Origin: Achatina immaculata
Taxonomy: Eukaryota; Mollusca; Gastropoda; Stylommatophora; Achatinidae
Reading direction: 5' to 3'
Assembly: GCA_009760885.1 (NCBI GenBank)
Contig: CM019709.1
Coordinates: forward strand, 32,205,906 to 32,269,905
Length of the DNA: 64,000 nt
The notes beneath the pieces were generated by a model. The model was not told the DNA's origin and searched no databases. It saw only the letters and a program-made list of their open reading frames with translations. Position numbers and translations under genes: made by a program. Below, piece by piece: positions 49,891 to 62,600 of this stretch. The number at the start of each line of letters is the position of its first letter. Positions within the stretch are counted from its first letter, which is position 1.

Positions 49891-51289
49891 AATACAGTTC
49901 ACTATATTCAGCAAAATAAGCAATCACCATCCATCATTTTGTATTTAGCCTCACATCTCTTTCTTAAGATCCTGTGAATTAAATTATTTCTTCTTTAATG
50001 TCCAAGATCTTCTTATTGTTGCCTATATGAACAAAACAGAGATTCATGATATTCTTATAGTACTAGAGATATGTGACCTCACTTATCTTCCACTGTTCTT
50101 ACAAAATATACAATAAAGCTGAATTTGATTAACAACAGTGTTATATAACAGACACCATATTGTACAAATGAATTATATTCATAAAATCTTCAGTACTAAT
50201 AGAAACAACATGTACTGAAATATAATTGTAATTTGTGTTCAGATCTACAAAAAGAATCCATTCTGACCATGCAAGGACAGAAATACATTGAACATCTCTC
50301 TGCTGAATGAACTTGGTCAAGCCCAGCATGCCAACTCTATGCCGTAAGAAATGCACCCAACAATGTCCAGAAAGTTTTAAGCATTACCAACAAAATCCGA
50401 AACGTAATGCCTTGGTTGTTGGAGCACTCTGAAGCTGGCTAATGCTGAAGTCACTTGTGATACTGAATCTCTGCTACATCTATAAATGTGCCAAACACCT
50501 GCTTATGGTTCATGTGTGGGTCAATGCCTGCTGAAGAACTGTAGTCTTTTCACTCCACTACTGACACTGTCAGAATCTATGGGCTTTTAAGATAATTTAG
50601 AATGTCAATGTTGATTTGCTGGATGAAATAAACCTTATTGCATCTTACCAGCTTCCCAGTGTTTAGATACTGAATGATTAAGGCTTAACTGTGGGTGGTC
50701 AAAAACTGACCATGAAATGCATTGTAGCACCTACTGGCCTAATGAAACGATCCAAAAAGTCATTAGTCCTATACAGGAACCACAAAATACATCTCAACAT
50801 TTACCAGAGGCAAAACTACAGACAGATTTTAGACTCACATCAAAAGGAAGAGGAATATAAATGCAAGATATACTGAAATCTAAAACTGCACTAGAATTGT
50901 TATGGGGTCCACATGGGAAAAGAAAAAAAAAAAAGGGTCTGTACCTTATGTGCTTTTATAAGAATGAGCAAATCATATAAGAGATCAGCAAACTAACAAC
51001 TCTGGTATGGAATGTCCCTTACTGACTACTGGACAAAGTATTTATGTACAGCTACCATTCCCACAATTCTATCATTAAAAGGCACTCTTTCACAAAGATC
51101 TGGCCACAGACGTCTGGTGTATCACCATCAGTAAGCGAAGGAGGTCAGGCCATAAATCTTGGTCCTCGAAATTTTCATCAGCTCAGTTGGTGACTGTTTA
51201 TGGCTCAATCATGTTAGACAGTCCAAGATTTTTTTTTTCCTCTTGGTCTTTTCCTGCCTCTCTTCCCATTTATCTTTTCTGTTACGATT
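49891..51289. other. No gene recognised
   Basis: AT-rich, unique-looking; short chance frames only. Confidence 0.4.
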
Positions 51290-51770
51290 TAAAAAAAAAA
51301 AGTTCTCCTCTTCTCATTATATATTCCAATGAATGATGGCTTGTTTTCTTATGGATTTAATTAGGCTCTGTTCTTCATTTGCTTTTCTTAGACATTCCTT
51401 GTTTGTCATCTTAACTGTCTATGATGCTCTTAACATTCTTCTAATACACTGCATTTCTGTTACCTTAAGTGATCTTTGCATGGATCTGTTCACTGTCCAT
51501 GACTCACTTCCATAGAGTAGGATAAGCTCAACATAGCACTTCAGACCTCTGATTTCCAGGGACAGAGATGCACTGAACAAGATGTTTCTCATTCAACTGA
51601 AACTGTTTCAGCTTGGCATTATTCTATTCTTGATTTCAGAGGTGCATTTTCCATCTGATGTCACCCAAGTGCCTAAATCTTTAAATGTCTGCACATGTCT
51701 CAAGGTTTTTCCTTGTACTTTAACATCACTTAAGGTGGGTTCTTCTTTTGTGATATAATCACTGGTTCGG
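51290..51770 (-). mobile_element. LINE family B relic
   Basis: The minus strand reads VTSDGKCTSEIKNRI, MRNILFSASLSLEIR, LILLYGSESWTVNRSMQ and MQCIRRMLRAS, the same motif series as 26225-26660 with stops. Confidence 0.7.
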
Positions 51771-52794
51771 AGCATACAAGACAACAATGAAACAAACTAA
51801 ATACAAATCTTATATCTACAAGTGCAGGCAGGGTCAATAAGCTCAGTAATCAGTGACAAACACAAAAAAAAAAAAAAGGTGCATGCCATGAAAATACCCC
51901 GAGGGTCAAAACCCACATTCAGACGAAAGCAGCTGTCACGTCGCAAGCTAACCAACTCTGAATAATAAACACTTTCAGACCTAGCTCATTTAATCGCAAA
52001 CATGCAGTAATAATAAACAGTATATGAGAATATCCACCCACTCTATTCAGGCAATTAAACAACAACAACAACAATCTGTACAGCTAACAGCAGCCAAGTT
52101 TATGAAACTGTATAACAAAGGCATGTGGAAGAGCTCTGTAATAATGAGAAGTCATGTACTGAACAATCTGATCCGACATAGCTGCTGGCTCAACAGAAGT
52201 AGCTGTATGCGACAAATGTTATATATGAGATATCCATTTCATAATTTAACATTTAGCTGCCTCGGACATCCTGGATAGCAGGTTAAAGGTTAATCAAAAA
52301 GGAAATATTAAATATAACAAAATACTTGTATACTAACAATCTCCTCTTGTGAATTGAAGGATCTGCATACATTCTTGACAAATGTTTAAACAATCATAAA
52401 ACAGTTTTTACTGAACTGCTGTGTGCCCTAATAAAGCTATGATCATAAATATTACAGTATACTGAAGCTTTTTATGTCACAATAGAATTAAATGAATTAT
52501 ACATTAACTATAAATTACTCCATACACAAAACAAATAATAATCTTGTTGCGTTATCTGGATCATAAATTATATACCACTGACTTATTGATGCAACATTAC
52601 ATGAAAAAAAAAATGACCTGACTGATTGTTCAACAGAAGCAGAACTCCTTATCTCTTTCCTTAATGCATGATTTTAATTAGATCTAGTTATTGTAAATCA
52701 CGTGGTGAATATTTTACTTCCATTTTCGATGCTTTACTGTCCAAACGTTTTCCAGCAAGGAATTTGTAAAATTTAAACAATGAAACAGATCTTG

Positions 52795-53112
52795 AAGTCA
52801 TTAGTCTTTCTAACGCTGAAGTCGGAGACACTGGGCCAGGGAGCCTAGACTAGGCAACCTTCTTGCACCCGGCAGATTTCATATCCAAACTACGTCGAGG
52901 TTCTGTTGAGGAAAGCTCGACTTGAAGCTCTCTGGTGCAATGAAAACCAGTGTCATGCAATCCCACTTCGGTGACCTACCAGGAATATAGGCCACAGCCC
53001 CCTGATGATCTGAGCCTCCATCCTAAATGAGATCCATCTCGAGGATCACAGGAATAAATTCAGTAGCAGCACGGGCGATCTTGATGATAGAAGCGTACGA
53101 AGAAGAAGATTA
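52795..53112. repeat. GC-richer block ending in GAAGAAGAAGA, probable LINE 3' UTR
   Basis: Base composition differs from the AT-rich surroundings, and it ends AAGCGTACGAAGAAGAAGA, like the tail at 9728. No coding frame or second copy recognised. Confidence 0.3.
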
Positions 53113-53929
53113 GTCTTTCTTCAGTAAGACCACACAGTGAGAGGTTGTGTGGAAAGCACCAACCATAGATCAATGAATGAGTGAATCTTGATTTTTTTTT
53201 TTTTTTTTAAAGTTATTACACCAACTTTTCGAGATTCAAAAGCTTACAACAGCATGCCGTCAATGGGTTACCACCACTGGACTTGGAACAAGTCTTCAAG
53301 TGCTCTAATCTCCACTGAAGAAAAATGTTAGTATAGCTCATGCACTCCACAGCACCAATCCAGATGAAGTGATGTGTGATAACAGTGGGGCAAAAGCACT
53401 TAGACCACCGACTACGTCCTAGTTAGTATGCTGTCAATCAAAAGGAATGGTTCAGGGCCTTTTAGTGCCATAAGCTCTGTCTAGGGAACTCTCGTTCTAT
53501 CTGAGGTATTCTTACCAGTTTCTCATGATCCTAGTAAAATACTCTTGAAGTAAAGAGATATGTTATCTATATGTAAGTGAAATTTCTGCAGTCTTGCAAT
53601 TAAAAAAAAAAACTTGCATAAAATTAAAACCAGACGTGAAATGGCCAATGTTAACTTACGATCTCATTGTAGTTAGTACCTGATGCAATCATTACACTTT
53701 TAAAGCAGTTTACAGCCATGGAGGGGGCTCAGGTATGCTAGGAACTCCCTTCAAACATATATTCTGACTATCCTCCCATTTCTTCCATACAACCATTACA
53801 ACTTTTAGCTTTCTGTTTGTTAACTTTTCCTTCTCGATTAATTCCGTGGTGTTTCTTACTTAAGTATTCGGGGAAAGACTGATGGAAGGTTCAACATGCC
53901 ATGAGACAATGCATGAACTGGGCTCGGTT

Positions 53930-54085
53930 CCTAAATTTCAAACAATGGAGTGTGACTGTGGTATACGTGAAATCTGTCAAGGATATATTTTTTATAAATC
54001 ACACTTTCATGTGCTGAAGGTCTTAGAAATACAGGCTTAACACTGTATCCCTAGTATGCCTTAGTGGCATGGAACCTTTAAATAT
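53930..54085 (+). mobile_element. SINE family 1, 3' fragment
   Basis: Shares GGTCTTRGAAATAC and AGTATGCCTTARTGGCAT with the 3' body of the SINE at 1805-2075. The tRNA head is lost. Confidence 0.5.
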
Positions 54086-54984
54086 TTTTTTTTATAAATG
54101 CACTCCTTGAAGTCTGTGAAAGAGATGACAGGAAAAGAAAAGATGAATTCTTCTCACAGAAACTTTGCAATCTTTCCAACCATTTTTTTCCATGCTATCC
54201 CTGTATTCTCATGTGAAGCAAGACCTGTGTCGTGACGCTATCTCAGCAGTTTCCATAAAAACATACTTGTACTCTACACTTGTCAACATTATAATAAAAA
54301 TATATACAAGAACAAGCTTCACTGGAAAAACATGCACACATACGCACAAACCTTTGCCTATAAGTAAAAAAAAAAAAAAAAAGATTATTTGGGGAAACTC
54401 ACCGAATGAAACACTATGATCTCACACTTAAAATTTATAATGGAGACTTAAATGAAACAACGTAGAAGTGCTTCAAATTGGTAGAGGTTACCAGTACTAG
54501 ACTAACAAGTAAACACCCATGATTAACACTATCAGGAATGCAATAAATATAATTATAAATGATTAAATTATGATTACAAACAAAGAAAAAATATATAAAA
54601 ACCAATAGCCAGCAGCACATTGTTCGAAAGCCTTAAGTAAAGCATGGTATTGTTGCCACTTCCTTACAAACATTTTTTTTTTAAAAATGGATTTATATTC
54701 CCATTTTGTTTATTCCTTGTAGTCGGATGTAAGCATATAACAGGTTTAATATTACCATAATACTTAGCTAATAGTGACAGAGGCAGAACATAAGGGAATT
54801 CAGTGAATGTTATTACACTAGTGGATGTTACTGATGACCTTCATGAACACGCTGGTCTACACTCTTAACTTTCAGACTGTGTAAGTCGTGTATGAAGATG
54901 AACCAATGGCCAAAGTATTTAGAACAACAACTACAAGTGCAATGTGAAGTTTTCAAGGAGATAAAAGGATCAATAAAACATATC

Positions 54985-55160
54985 AAAAGATGTAAGAACA
55001 TAATGAAGACCATGCTACAAGGAAAGGTGGAAGGAAGAGATGGACAGAGACGCAGCACAGCGGAGTGCATCATCAAAGTGAGGGAGAGAGGAGGCTGAAG
55101 ATTCATTACCACCAATCTTCATATAGAAAACACAGCACATGATGATAGTGATGAAGTGTC
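54985..55160 (+). mobile_element. LINE family B 3' relic
   Basis: Reads MLQGKVEGRDGQRRSTAE and ends CACAGCACATGATGATAGTG, the family B terminus. Confidence 0.55.
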
Positions 55161-56456
55161 ACATAAAAAAAAAACAAAACATACCAGGCAATTCAGGTAC
55201 TGGCACAAATTGTACTCAGGATATGAGATTTCATGAGTACAAGAAGCACAGGCCTGTACCACTTCAACAACACTAGTCTGTTGATGAAACACCAAGCAAG
55301 TCAGCCCAGACAGGTGAGTTGTTCGTGCAGATACATCAGTATAAGATTAGTTGTAGGTTTTGCTGAAGAAGTTCAATGGGAGAATATCCGATGGCACGCA
55401 ACCTTAGATGGAAAATGTGGGGCTTTTGGTGTTTTTTTTAAACACACTGACACCCCCACCCCTCCTGGCCAAATTATTTTATATGGATGGAAGTAGAACA
55501 CACTGTAACAATGCATACAGGCCACCATGTAACCAAAGTGATTCTAAATCTATTGAAGCTTATCTGTGTAAAGCATCATCATGGAGAACAACTGGGATGC
55601 TTCAGTTCATATTTCTATCACAAGGGAAACTTAAACATTCACCCCACACTCACTGAATTCTTAACATCATTAAGAACGGTCACAATAATTTTGGAAACAA
55701 CCCACATTTTGGCCAAAAAAGGTAGTTATTCTTCTTAAAGCCACATGCTAAGAAGAAAGAAAAAAAAAACTGGCTGCAACCACTGAAAGTCGTTACCTTT
55801 CATGTGAGATGAGTCTTATCTAATAAATAAACTACTTTACAATGCATCAACTTATCCCATACAAGAGAAATAATCTAGCAAATTTCAAAAGATACAATAT
55901 TCCATCATACTCATTTGTTGAAAGATTACAGTAATATACCCTGTGTAAAGACACACTGACTATACTTTTGTTATAAACAACCAAAGACTACCAACAAGTT
56001 CATACTCTAAACCACATGGCTAATCTTCAGAGCTGTATACAGCCAGTTACTCTGTGCATCATCCTGTCCTGGTTTTTGAAACAAGTAAAGCTGCTAAGAC
56101 AAAAGCAAGCAATCAAATGTGCTATGACTGTCAACAGAAAAGCTGTGGAGTCTTCGAGTTGTGAAACTGAAAGCAATTTTGGTGAGCCATCAGATTCTGT
56201 AGAAATTCAGCTTTTATGTAGGAATGAGGGTTTGAGAGTTAAAATGTACAAGAGCCAGAATCTGAAGCAGTTATGAATGTTGCTGGAGTTGACGGAAACA
56301 TACTATTTATAAGGGAGTTGGAGTCTCAGCTGGAACGTAGAAAAATAAAAAAGGTCGAAGTTGATAGTTGACATACAAACTCCACAGCCTTGACCACTAG
56401 CACTGCCTCCCAGCACTTTTGTTACATGCGTCTGCGTGATCTGTGAATATTTTATC
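55161..56456. other. Probable PTPN 3' UTR or downstream flank
   Basis: Immediately follows the PTPN stop codon on the minus strand and shows no repeat signature. The transcript end was not identified with confidence. Confidence 0.35.
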
Positions 56457-56652
56457 TTACAAAAAATATTTGTACACTGCAACGGCTGCTACTCCTACTA
56501 CCACTGCTATGCCGAAGTAAACAAAATGACGAACGTGCGGCTGGCGTGGTCGCCACCGCTCGCTTTTCTGCAGCCTGTCTTTCATCTGTTGAATCTTCTC
56601 CAACGTAAGTCTCTTCCTCTCGTCCCTGATTTGGTGTTTTATCTCTGCTGCC
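56457..56652 (-). CDS. PTPN2: PTPN C-terminal exon: basic helix plus tail anchor
   Basis: The last exon opens after acceptor TTACAG. The peptide runs from a charged helix ([20 protein letters not shown]) through a basic [11 protein letters not shown] stretch to a hydrophobic segment ([20 protein letters not shown]) and a TAA at 56457-56459. Human PTPN2 (TC48 form) has the same order: REDRKATTAQKVQQMKQRL, a basic run, then a membrane anchor. This implies an ER tail-anchored phosphatase. The 3' UTR lies at lower coordinates; a TTTATT (minus-strand AATAAA) at 54709 is one candidate end. Confidence 0.85.
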
Positions 56653-59600
56653 CTGTAACAGAAATAATGATCTAGGTACTAGAAAAATGCTAACATCTGA
56701 GAACAGAATCCTAAGAAGAACTTATGGACAGGTAGGAGACCCTGTAACATGACAACGGAAGATAAGAAGTAACAAAGGAATCTACACATTGTTTAATTAG
56801 CTGGTTATAACAGTCATCATGAAAAACAACAGACTGAGTTGTCCTGGGCATTTGGGGAGAACAGGGGAGGACAGACAAAAATGATGGCCTATATAGAAGT
56901 GATGAAAGGGGACCAAGAGGCGGACCTAAACAACGATGGTGAAACATGTAGAAGATGTACATGTTCTTGTAATCGGCGACTGCCAAGAAAAGATCAAGAA
57001 CAGTGAGGAACGGAGACTCGTCTTGAATGCAGCAATAAGCCTCGATGGCTCGGAAAGCTGCACATTCAGCAGCTGCTCAAAGAAGTACTAGAAAAAATGA
57101 TGATAAGCATGCACAGATGTGTAATGACTCAAGTACATATAAATTATGACAAAGTAATGGAAAACATCATACAGAAATGTGCCATGACTCAAGTACACAG
57201 AACAACAACAAAGTAATATTGAACACCACACAGAAACATAACTGGTTCAACAGTGCAGTGGTTCTCACATTTTTCACATGAGAGCCCTGGGTTCAATCCC
57301 CAGCTGAATTAAAAGTCAACTTTTATGAATGCAGAAACAGAAGAATATGGAAACGTGCAATGACTCAGGAACATAACATTAAAAAAAAATATATATAGTC
57401 GTAACAAAGTAATGGCTAACATCATATAAAAACATGCAAGGACAATTACGGCTACTCATAACAAAGTATGGTAAAAAAATATACTAAAATATGCAATGAC
57501 TCGAATATACGTGAGCCCGACGTAGCAGTGCCAAACACTACAGAGTGACAAATGAATCCAATGAACATAAAGTAACGTAGCTTTACACAGAAAGTTCAGA
57601 GGTCAAGAAAAGGCAGGCTTGGTGGACAGAAAGTGCAACTCTTACTTGAATAAAACATTTCTAACAAGATGAACTCGATTCCCTCATTTATCAAATGATA
57701 AAATTTTTGCTGCCAGTGTTATAATAACAAGAAAAAAAAAAGCTATTATAATTATTTGGTGTTATGACAAGAAACTATCACTGTTTTCATTGTTGCAATA
57801 AGAATTTATCACTATTTGCCAGTGTTAAATAAATGTTACAAGTTTTCCAGTTAAAAAAAAAAAAGAACTCACAAATAGCAAAGAGTAAACACATAAAACA
57901 CTCTGCCAGTCTTAGGGGTGCTTTTTTTTTTTTTCCTTCCCTTTGAGATGGGACGTGAAATGTGCTGGTCTCTTCATGCTGTTTTGCTTCTCAGTTAAAA
58001 AAAAAAAGTTTTTTAGGGGGGAGGAGGATTTTGTAGCAGCAGATTCCAGTGATCTTCCAGCAAGGGGTGGGCCATCAAATAGCACTGCAGTTTCTTCATC
58101 TTGTCTGTTGCATTGAGAAGGTGCACCATGCACCACTTTGTGTAAAAATCTGCTGAACATGTTACATCTTGCTTACAACTTGAATTACTTTTCTGTTGGT
58201 CTTCCTATCTTCTTTTCTCCTTTGAATTTTTCAGTTATTGCCATGTCTTCTGATGACATATGTATGAGATTTTTCTTCTCTTTTTTTTTTTTTAAAATGT
58301 CCAGGGTATTTGTTGCATCTTTCTTCAAAGCCACATCTCTCTGGCTTCTAATTTCTTTCTTTTCTGTTTGTTAAATGTAGAAGATTCTCACAAACATTTA
58401 GCAATATATTCTCCATGTAGCAAAGGAGTACTAGGGGAATATACAAACTTAAAAAGAGTGCTCTCTTGATTTTCCTATATTATGTAAATGCTACAGAAGA
58501 GTTTTTCAAATATCATTCATTTGCATGTCCCTTGCGGAACTTTGCCTCCCTAACAGCACTCCTGTGTAGGCCTCTCGGTTGTGAGGAAGATGGCCTGTTG
58601 CTGATGCATCCATTTGCAGATCATCAACGATGTCTTGCAGCCATCTTTGCCTTAGTCTTCCTCTCTTTCTTTTTCCCCTTATGTACCCCTCCAAGACGGT
58701 TTTCTCTAGATTATCATGGCGTTTAATGTGTCCAAAATATTTAATTTCTCCCTTTAATCCTCTTTACTAGCCAGTCTTCTTCAATATTAAGTTCTTGTAG
58801 TATAGATATATTTGTTCTTTTTTGTGTCCACGATATTTGGAGAACTCTTCTGTAGCATTTACATTCAAAGGCAATTATGCATTTCTCAGCTGTTTTGTTA
58901 AGTGTCCAGGTCTCACAGGCATATGTTGCGATAGGAAGATGCTTGTCCTTACTGGGGTTTTTGATGACTGCCCATCAACATGATTCTGTAATAACAAGTT
59001 TCATTAATATGATTCTGTAATAACAAGTTTCATCAATATGATTCTGTAATAACAAGTTTCATCAATATGATTCTGTAATAACAAGTTTCATTAATATGAT
59101 TCTGTAATAACAAGTTTCATCAATATGATTCTGTAATAACAAGTTTCATCAATATGATTCTGTAATAACAAGTTTCATCAATGTGATTCTGTAATAACAA
59201 GTTTCATTAATATGATTCTGTAATAACAAGTTTCATCAATATGATTCTGTAATAACAAGTTTCATCAATGTGATTCTGTAATAACAAGTTTCAGTAATAT
59301 GAAACTTGTCAAACTCCTCACTGTGCCATCAATATCTTTCTGTGACAGCAACAAAAGTTTCATCAATATGATTCTGTGACATCAAAACAGCTGGTCAATA
59401 TGTAAAAACGTAAGCAACATGGCAGAGTTTCTGAGTTATGACCAATAATTTTATGTCCACTCATCTCCTCTAGGCTCAAGTGTAGTCCCTTATTTGTGAG
59501 ACTGACTGACCTCCACATGATATATCTCATTTCCTTTCCTTCACTTACAGCCATGAATGCAGTATCATTTTCACTAGCTCTTTTCCCAAAATACTCCTGT

Positions 59601-62600
59601 GCTAAATAACGATTTCTACAGTAAAGTTCACCACTAGAGGGTGCTGGTAGCATACAAGCCCACTATTTTGTGGGGGAGAAGACACATCAATATCAGCTAG
59701 CCTTTGTGAGGGTGGCTGGGATGGACATATGAGGTGAAGATGTAGTACATAAGCCAAAGAAGACAAATGACCAGTGACATACAGCTCACCGCCTGCATCA
59801 GACTAGGCAAACTATAGCTGACCAAGACCTGACTGCACCTCCTCCCACTGGTGTCCTATGGCAACTGATAATGGTCTGGCAGGATGAATACCAAGCTCAA
59901 GTTGGATGTGTCTGACTGAAAGGAATATATCCTTGACAACACAACCAACACCCTTTTGAGAGGGGGGGGGGGGAGCCAAAGAAGAGGAACTAGCCTACCC
60001 ATTCCCCCTTTTGTTGATCATCTACCTCCAGTGAAAATCATGAAACACGGATAGAGAGAAAGCTTTACAGCAGACTTCACCACTTTACTGGTCAGGTTAT
60101 ACTGCTGCGAACTTGGAATGTGTCAGGAAATTCAGACCAGGAGAACTTGGGAGACTCAAGTCAAGAAAGGTAGCTCTGATACTATGGCAACACTACTTCC
60201 TTCATCTTTACTACCAAGGTGACTCTGCCGCAGGAATTAAAATTTAAGCTGAGCAAACCTGAAGTTTCTAAAAAAATTTTTTATTACTATTTCCCATTTT
60301 TTATACTTTGGAGCTGTTTCAAAGGTTCGTCTCCAATTCCCTCTGTGTATCCCTCATCTTCATCTTTTCTCCATAGAGCTCAATCCATTTTTTCATTAGG
60401 ATCACATTCCAAACAACTCAACAAATATTTAATACAAAAAAAAAAATATCCAGATCAGAAAATGATTGAATTCTGCTACACTTGTTCTCTGAGACCTGGC
60501 CAGGAGTTCTTACCTCATTCCAAGAGAAAGGTGACACCTGAAGATTGCCAAGCCCATCCCCACTTAAAATAGCTCGTGCTCCCTCAATAACGGCCAGGTA
60601 GGAAAACCTCAGCTGGTCCGCTGTTTGTATAAGACCCATCCTATATGAGCGCATCTCCATGAGTGACTTTCTAACATTGATATGTTTTAGTGAGTTGCTG
60701 GTTTCAACCTGGAAAAAAATACAATTACAGCCAAAATATCTCACACTGGTCTGGTGCAGGATTTCTCAGCAGAAAACATATATTCCCTAGAGCAGGGTCT
60801 CATAACAGGAGCTATATGGCAAATTTCTGTAGATCATGATTCAAATATAGCAATGTTTTATTATTATCTCTCTCACTCCCTCTCTTTCTGAACCTTTAGT
60901 TGCCCAAGGCATACAGGGCTTCTACAAATGCCTGCCCTTCACCCCTCTTGTTCTTGCTCAGGTGAGCTCTCTATTACTCAACATCCTCTCTGTTGTTTTT
61001 CTCCATGTCTTCTTTGGTCTACCCTTACCCCCCTGTACCCCAGAGGTGCCCATTTCAGTGCTCTTTGGTACAGGAATAAATAAACAAATTAACCCCTCCC
61101 CATCCCCCTTCTGCAAAGTTTATGACTAAACAAGAATGCTGGTAGTGAAAACAGCCCTTACATAATGACAATGTAAACAAGTGATATTTTCAGTTCACAC
61201 TTCTGTTAACAAATAATAGGCAACAATGATGGAGGTAAGAGAGCTGAAAGAAACTATCTGTGCACACAAATTTCCTATGATAAAGCTAATTTGGCCAAAT
61301 ACTATAAGAAATAACACCCCCCTATCAGAAATGCAAGACTTTGATTGCCGAGGAAAGCCATTGGCAATGGTTGAGACAAGTGTTCCAGATGACTTATTAC
61401 CAAACAATGAGAAAGAAAGTAAACACAGATATTATGAGCTTCAAAAGGTATAAAATGCCCTGAGGACCTTGTCTAGGACAAAGATTGGAGTGAAGATGCT
61501 GTCCAATTTGGCAGCCATAGCTGACATGTCACCACCAGGGTTGGTGAACCAAAGCTGATCAAAACCCTGCCCCACCTCTCAGTTAGTAACCCTGAAACAG
61601 GCCTAGCCTGGCTAATGGGGCAGTGATCACCCCAGTTCTCTTGGCTGTGGAGTCCGATGAAGAAGCATTGCACACCCCTTGCTTTTTATAGCTGTACTCC
61701 GGACTGAAAAAAATAGCTGCCATAACCTGCTCCCACGCCAATACGATGCTGTGCCTCAACACCTCCACAACATCGGCTGCAAAGAACAACAGCCCGCATT
61801 TACAGGGCAGTTACAAGTACAAGTTATATGCTACTTGGTCAGTCCGCCAAGATATTTTTCTCCTGACCTCCCGTTTTCTTTCTCCTTTAAATTCTTCTGT
61901 CGTTACCAAGTTCTCCAACTTCTGTCTTCTCATTATCAAAGTCCTTGACTTACATTAAGTGGATTGTTCTGCCATCCTATCTGCAGATCAATATTTATGT
62001 AACTCAGAGCCATATTCTGTTAAGTACTAACTGATGGTAGTCTATATTACCAGTCTGCTCCACAAATTCTGTACATTTTTTGTGCATGTCAGAAATCTTT
62101 CATGTTAAGTCCGGATCTATGTAAGTCTGGGTCTGTCAGCATAACATTATCTACAGCATATATAACATTACTTTACAACCTTCTTCTTCCGAATCACCGA
62201 GATCCACTGCTGCTAACAAGACTTGTCTCCATTCCTCTAAGTTCTTGACCTCTCTTTGCCAACTGTTGATTCCAAAAGCCAGTACATCTTCTTACAGGTT
62301 GTCTCGCCATTGTTGTCTAGGTCTACCCCCTTTTATCACTTCTGTATAGGACATCTCTGTTCATCTATCCTCCTCCGTTCTCTCTACATGCCTCAGCCTG
62401 CTGTTACTCTTAATGGCTGTTATATAACATTAAGCTTGTAAAATTCAGATGATTTTTTTAAAAACACTAAAACTAAAAAATAACAGCAACTGTAAGGACA
62501 CATAAAATGCTGATTAAAAAAAAAAAAAAATCTGGCATAAACAATCTGAAACTAAAACAAAATGAAAATGAAAAAGTTTACAATGGCTAACATCAAACAC

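Noticed and set aside
47044..56456. A third gene between METTL17 and PTPN
   Set aside because: No exon with recognisable homology and splice borders was seen on either strand; the visible frames are short or LINE-derived.
57912..58160. A further PTPN linker exon on the minus strand
   Set aside because: The frame is open and looks like a disordered linker, but no acceptable donor in the required phase was found; the poly-A/T runs make chance openness likely.
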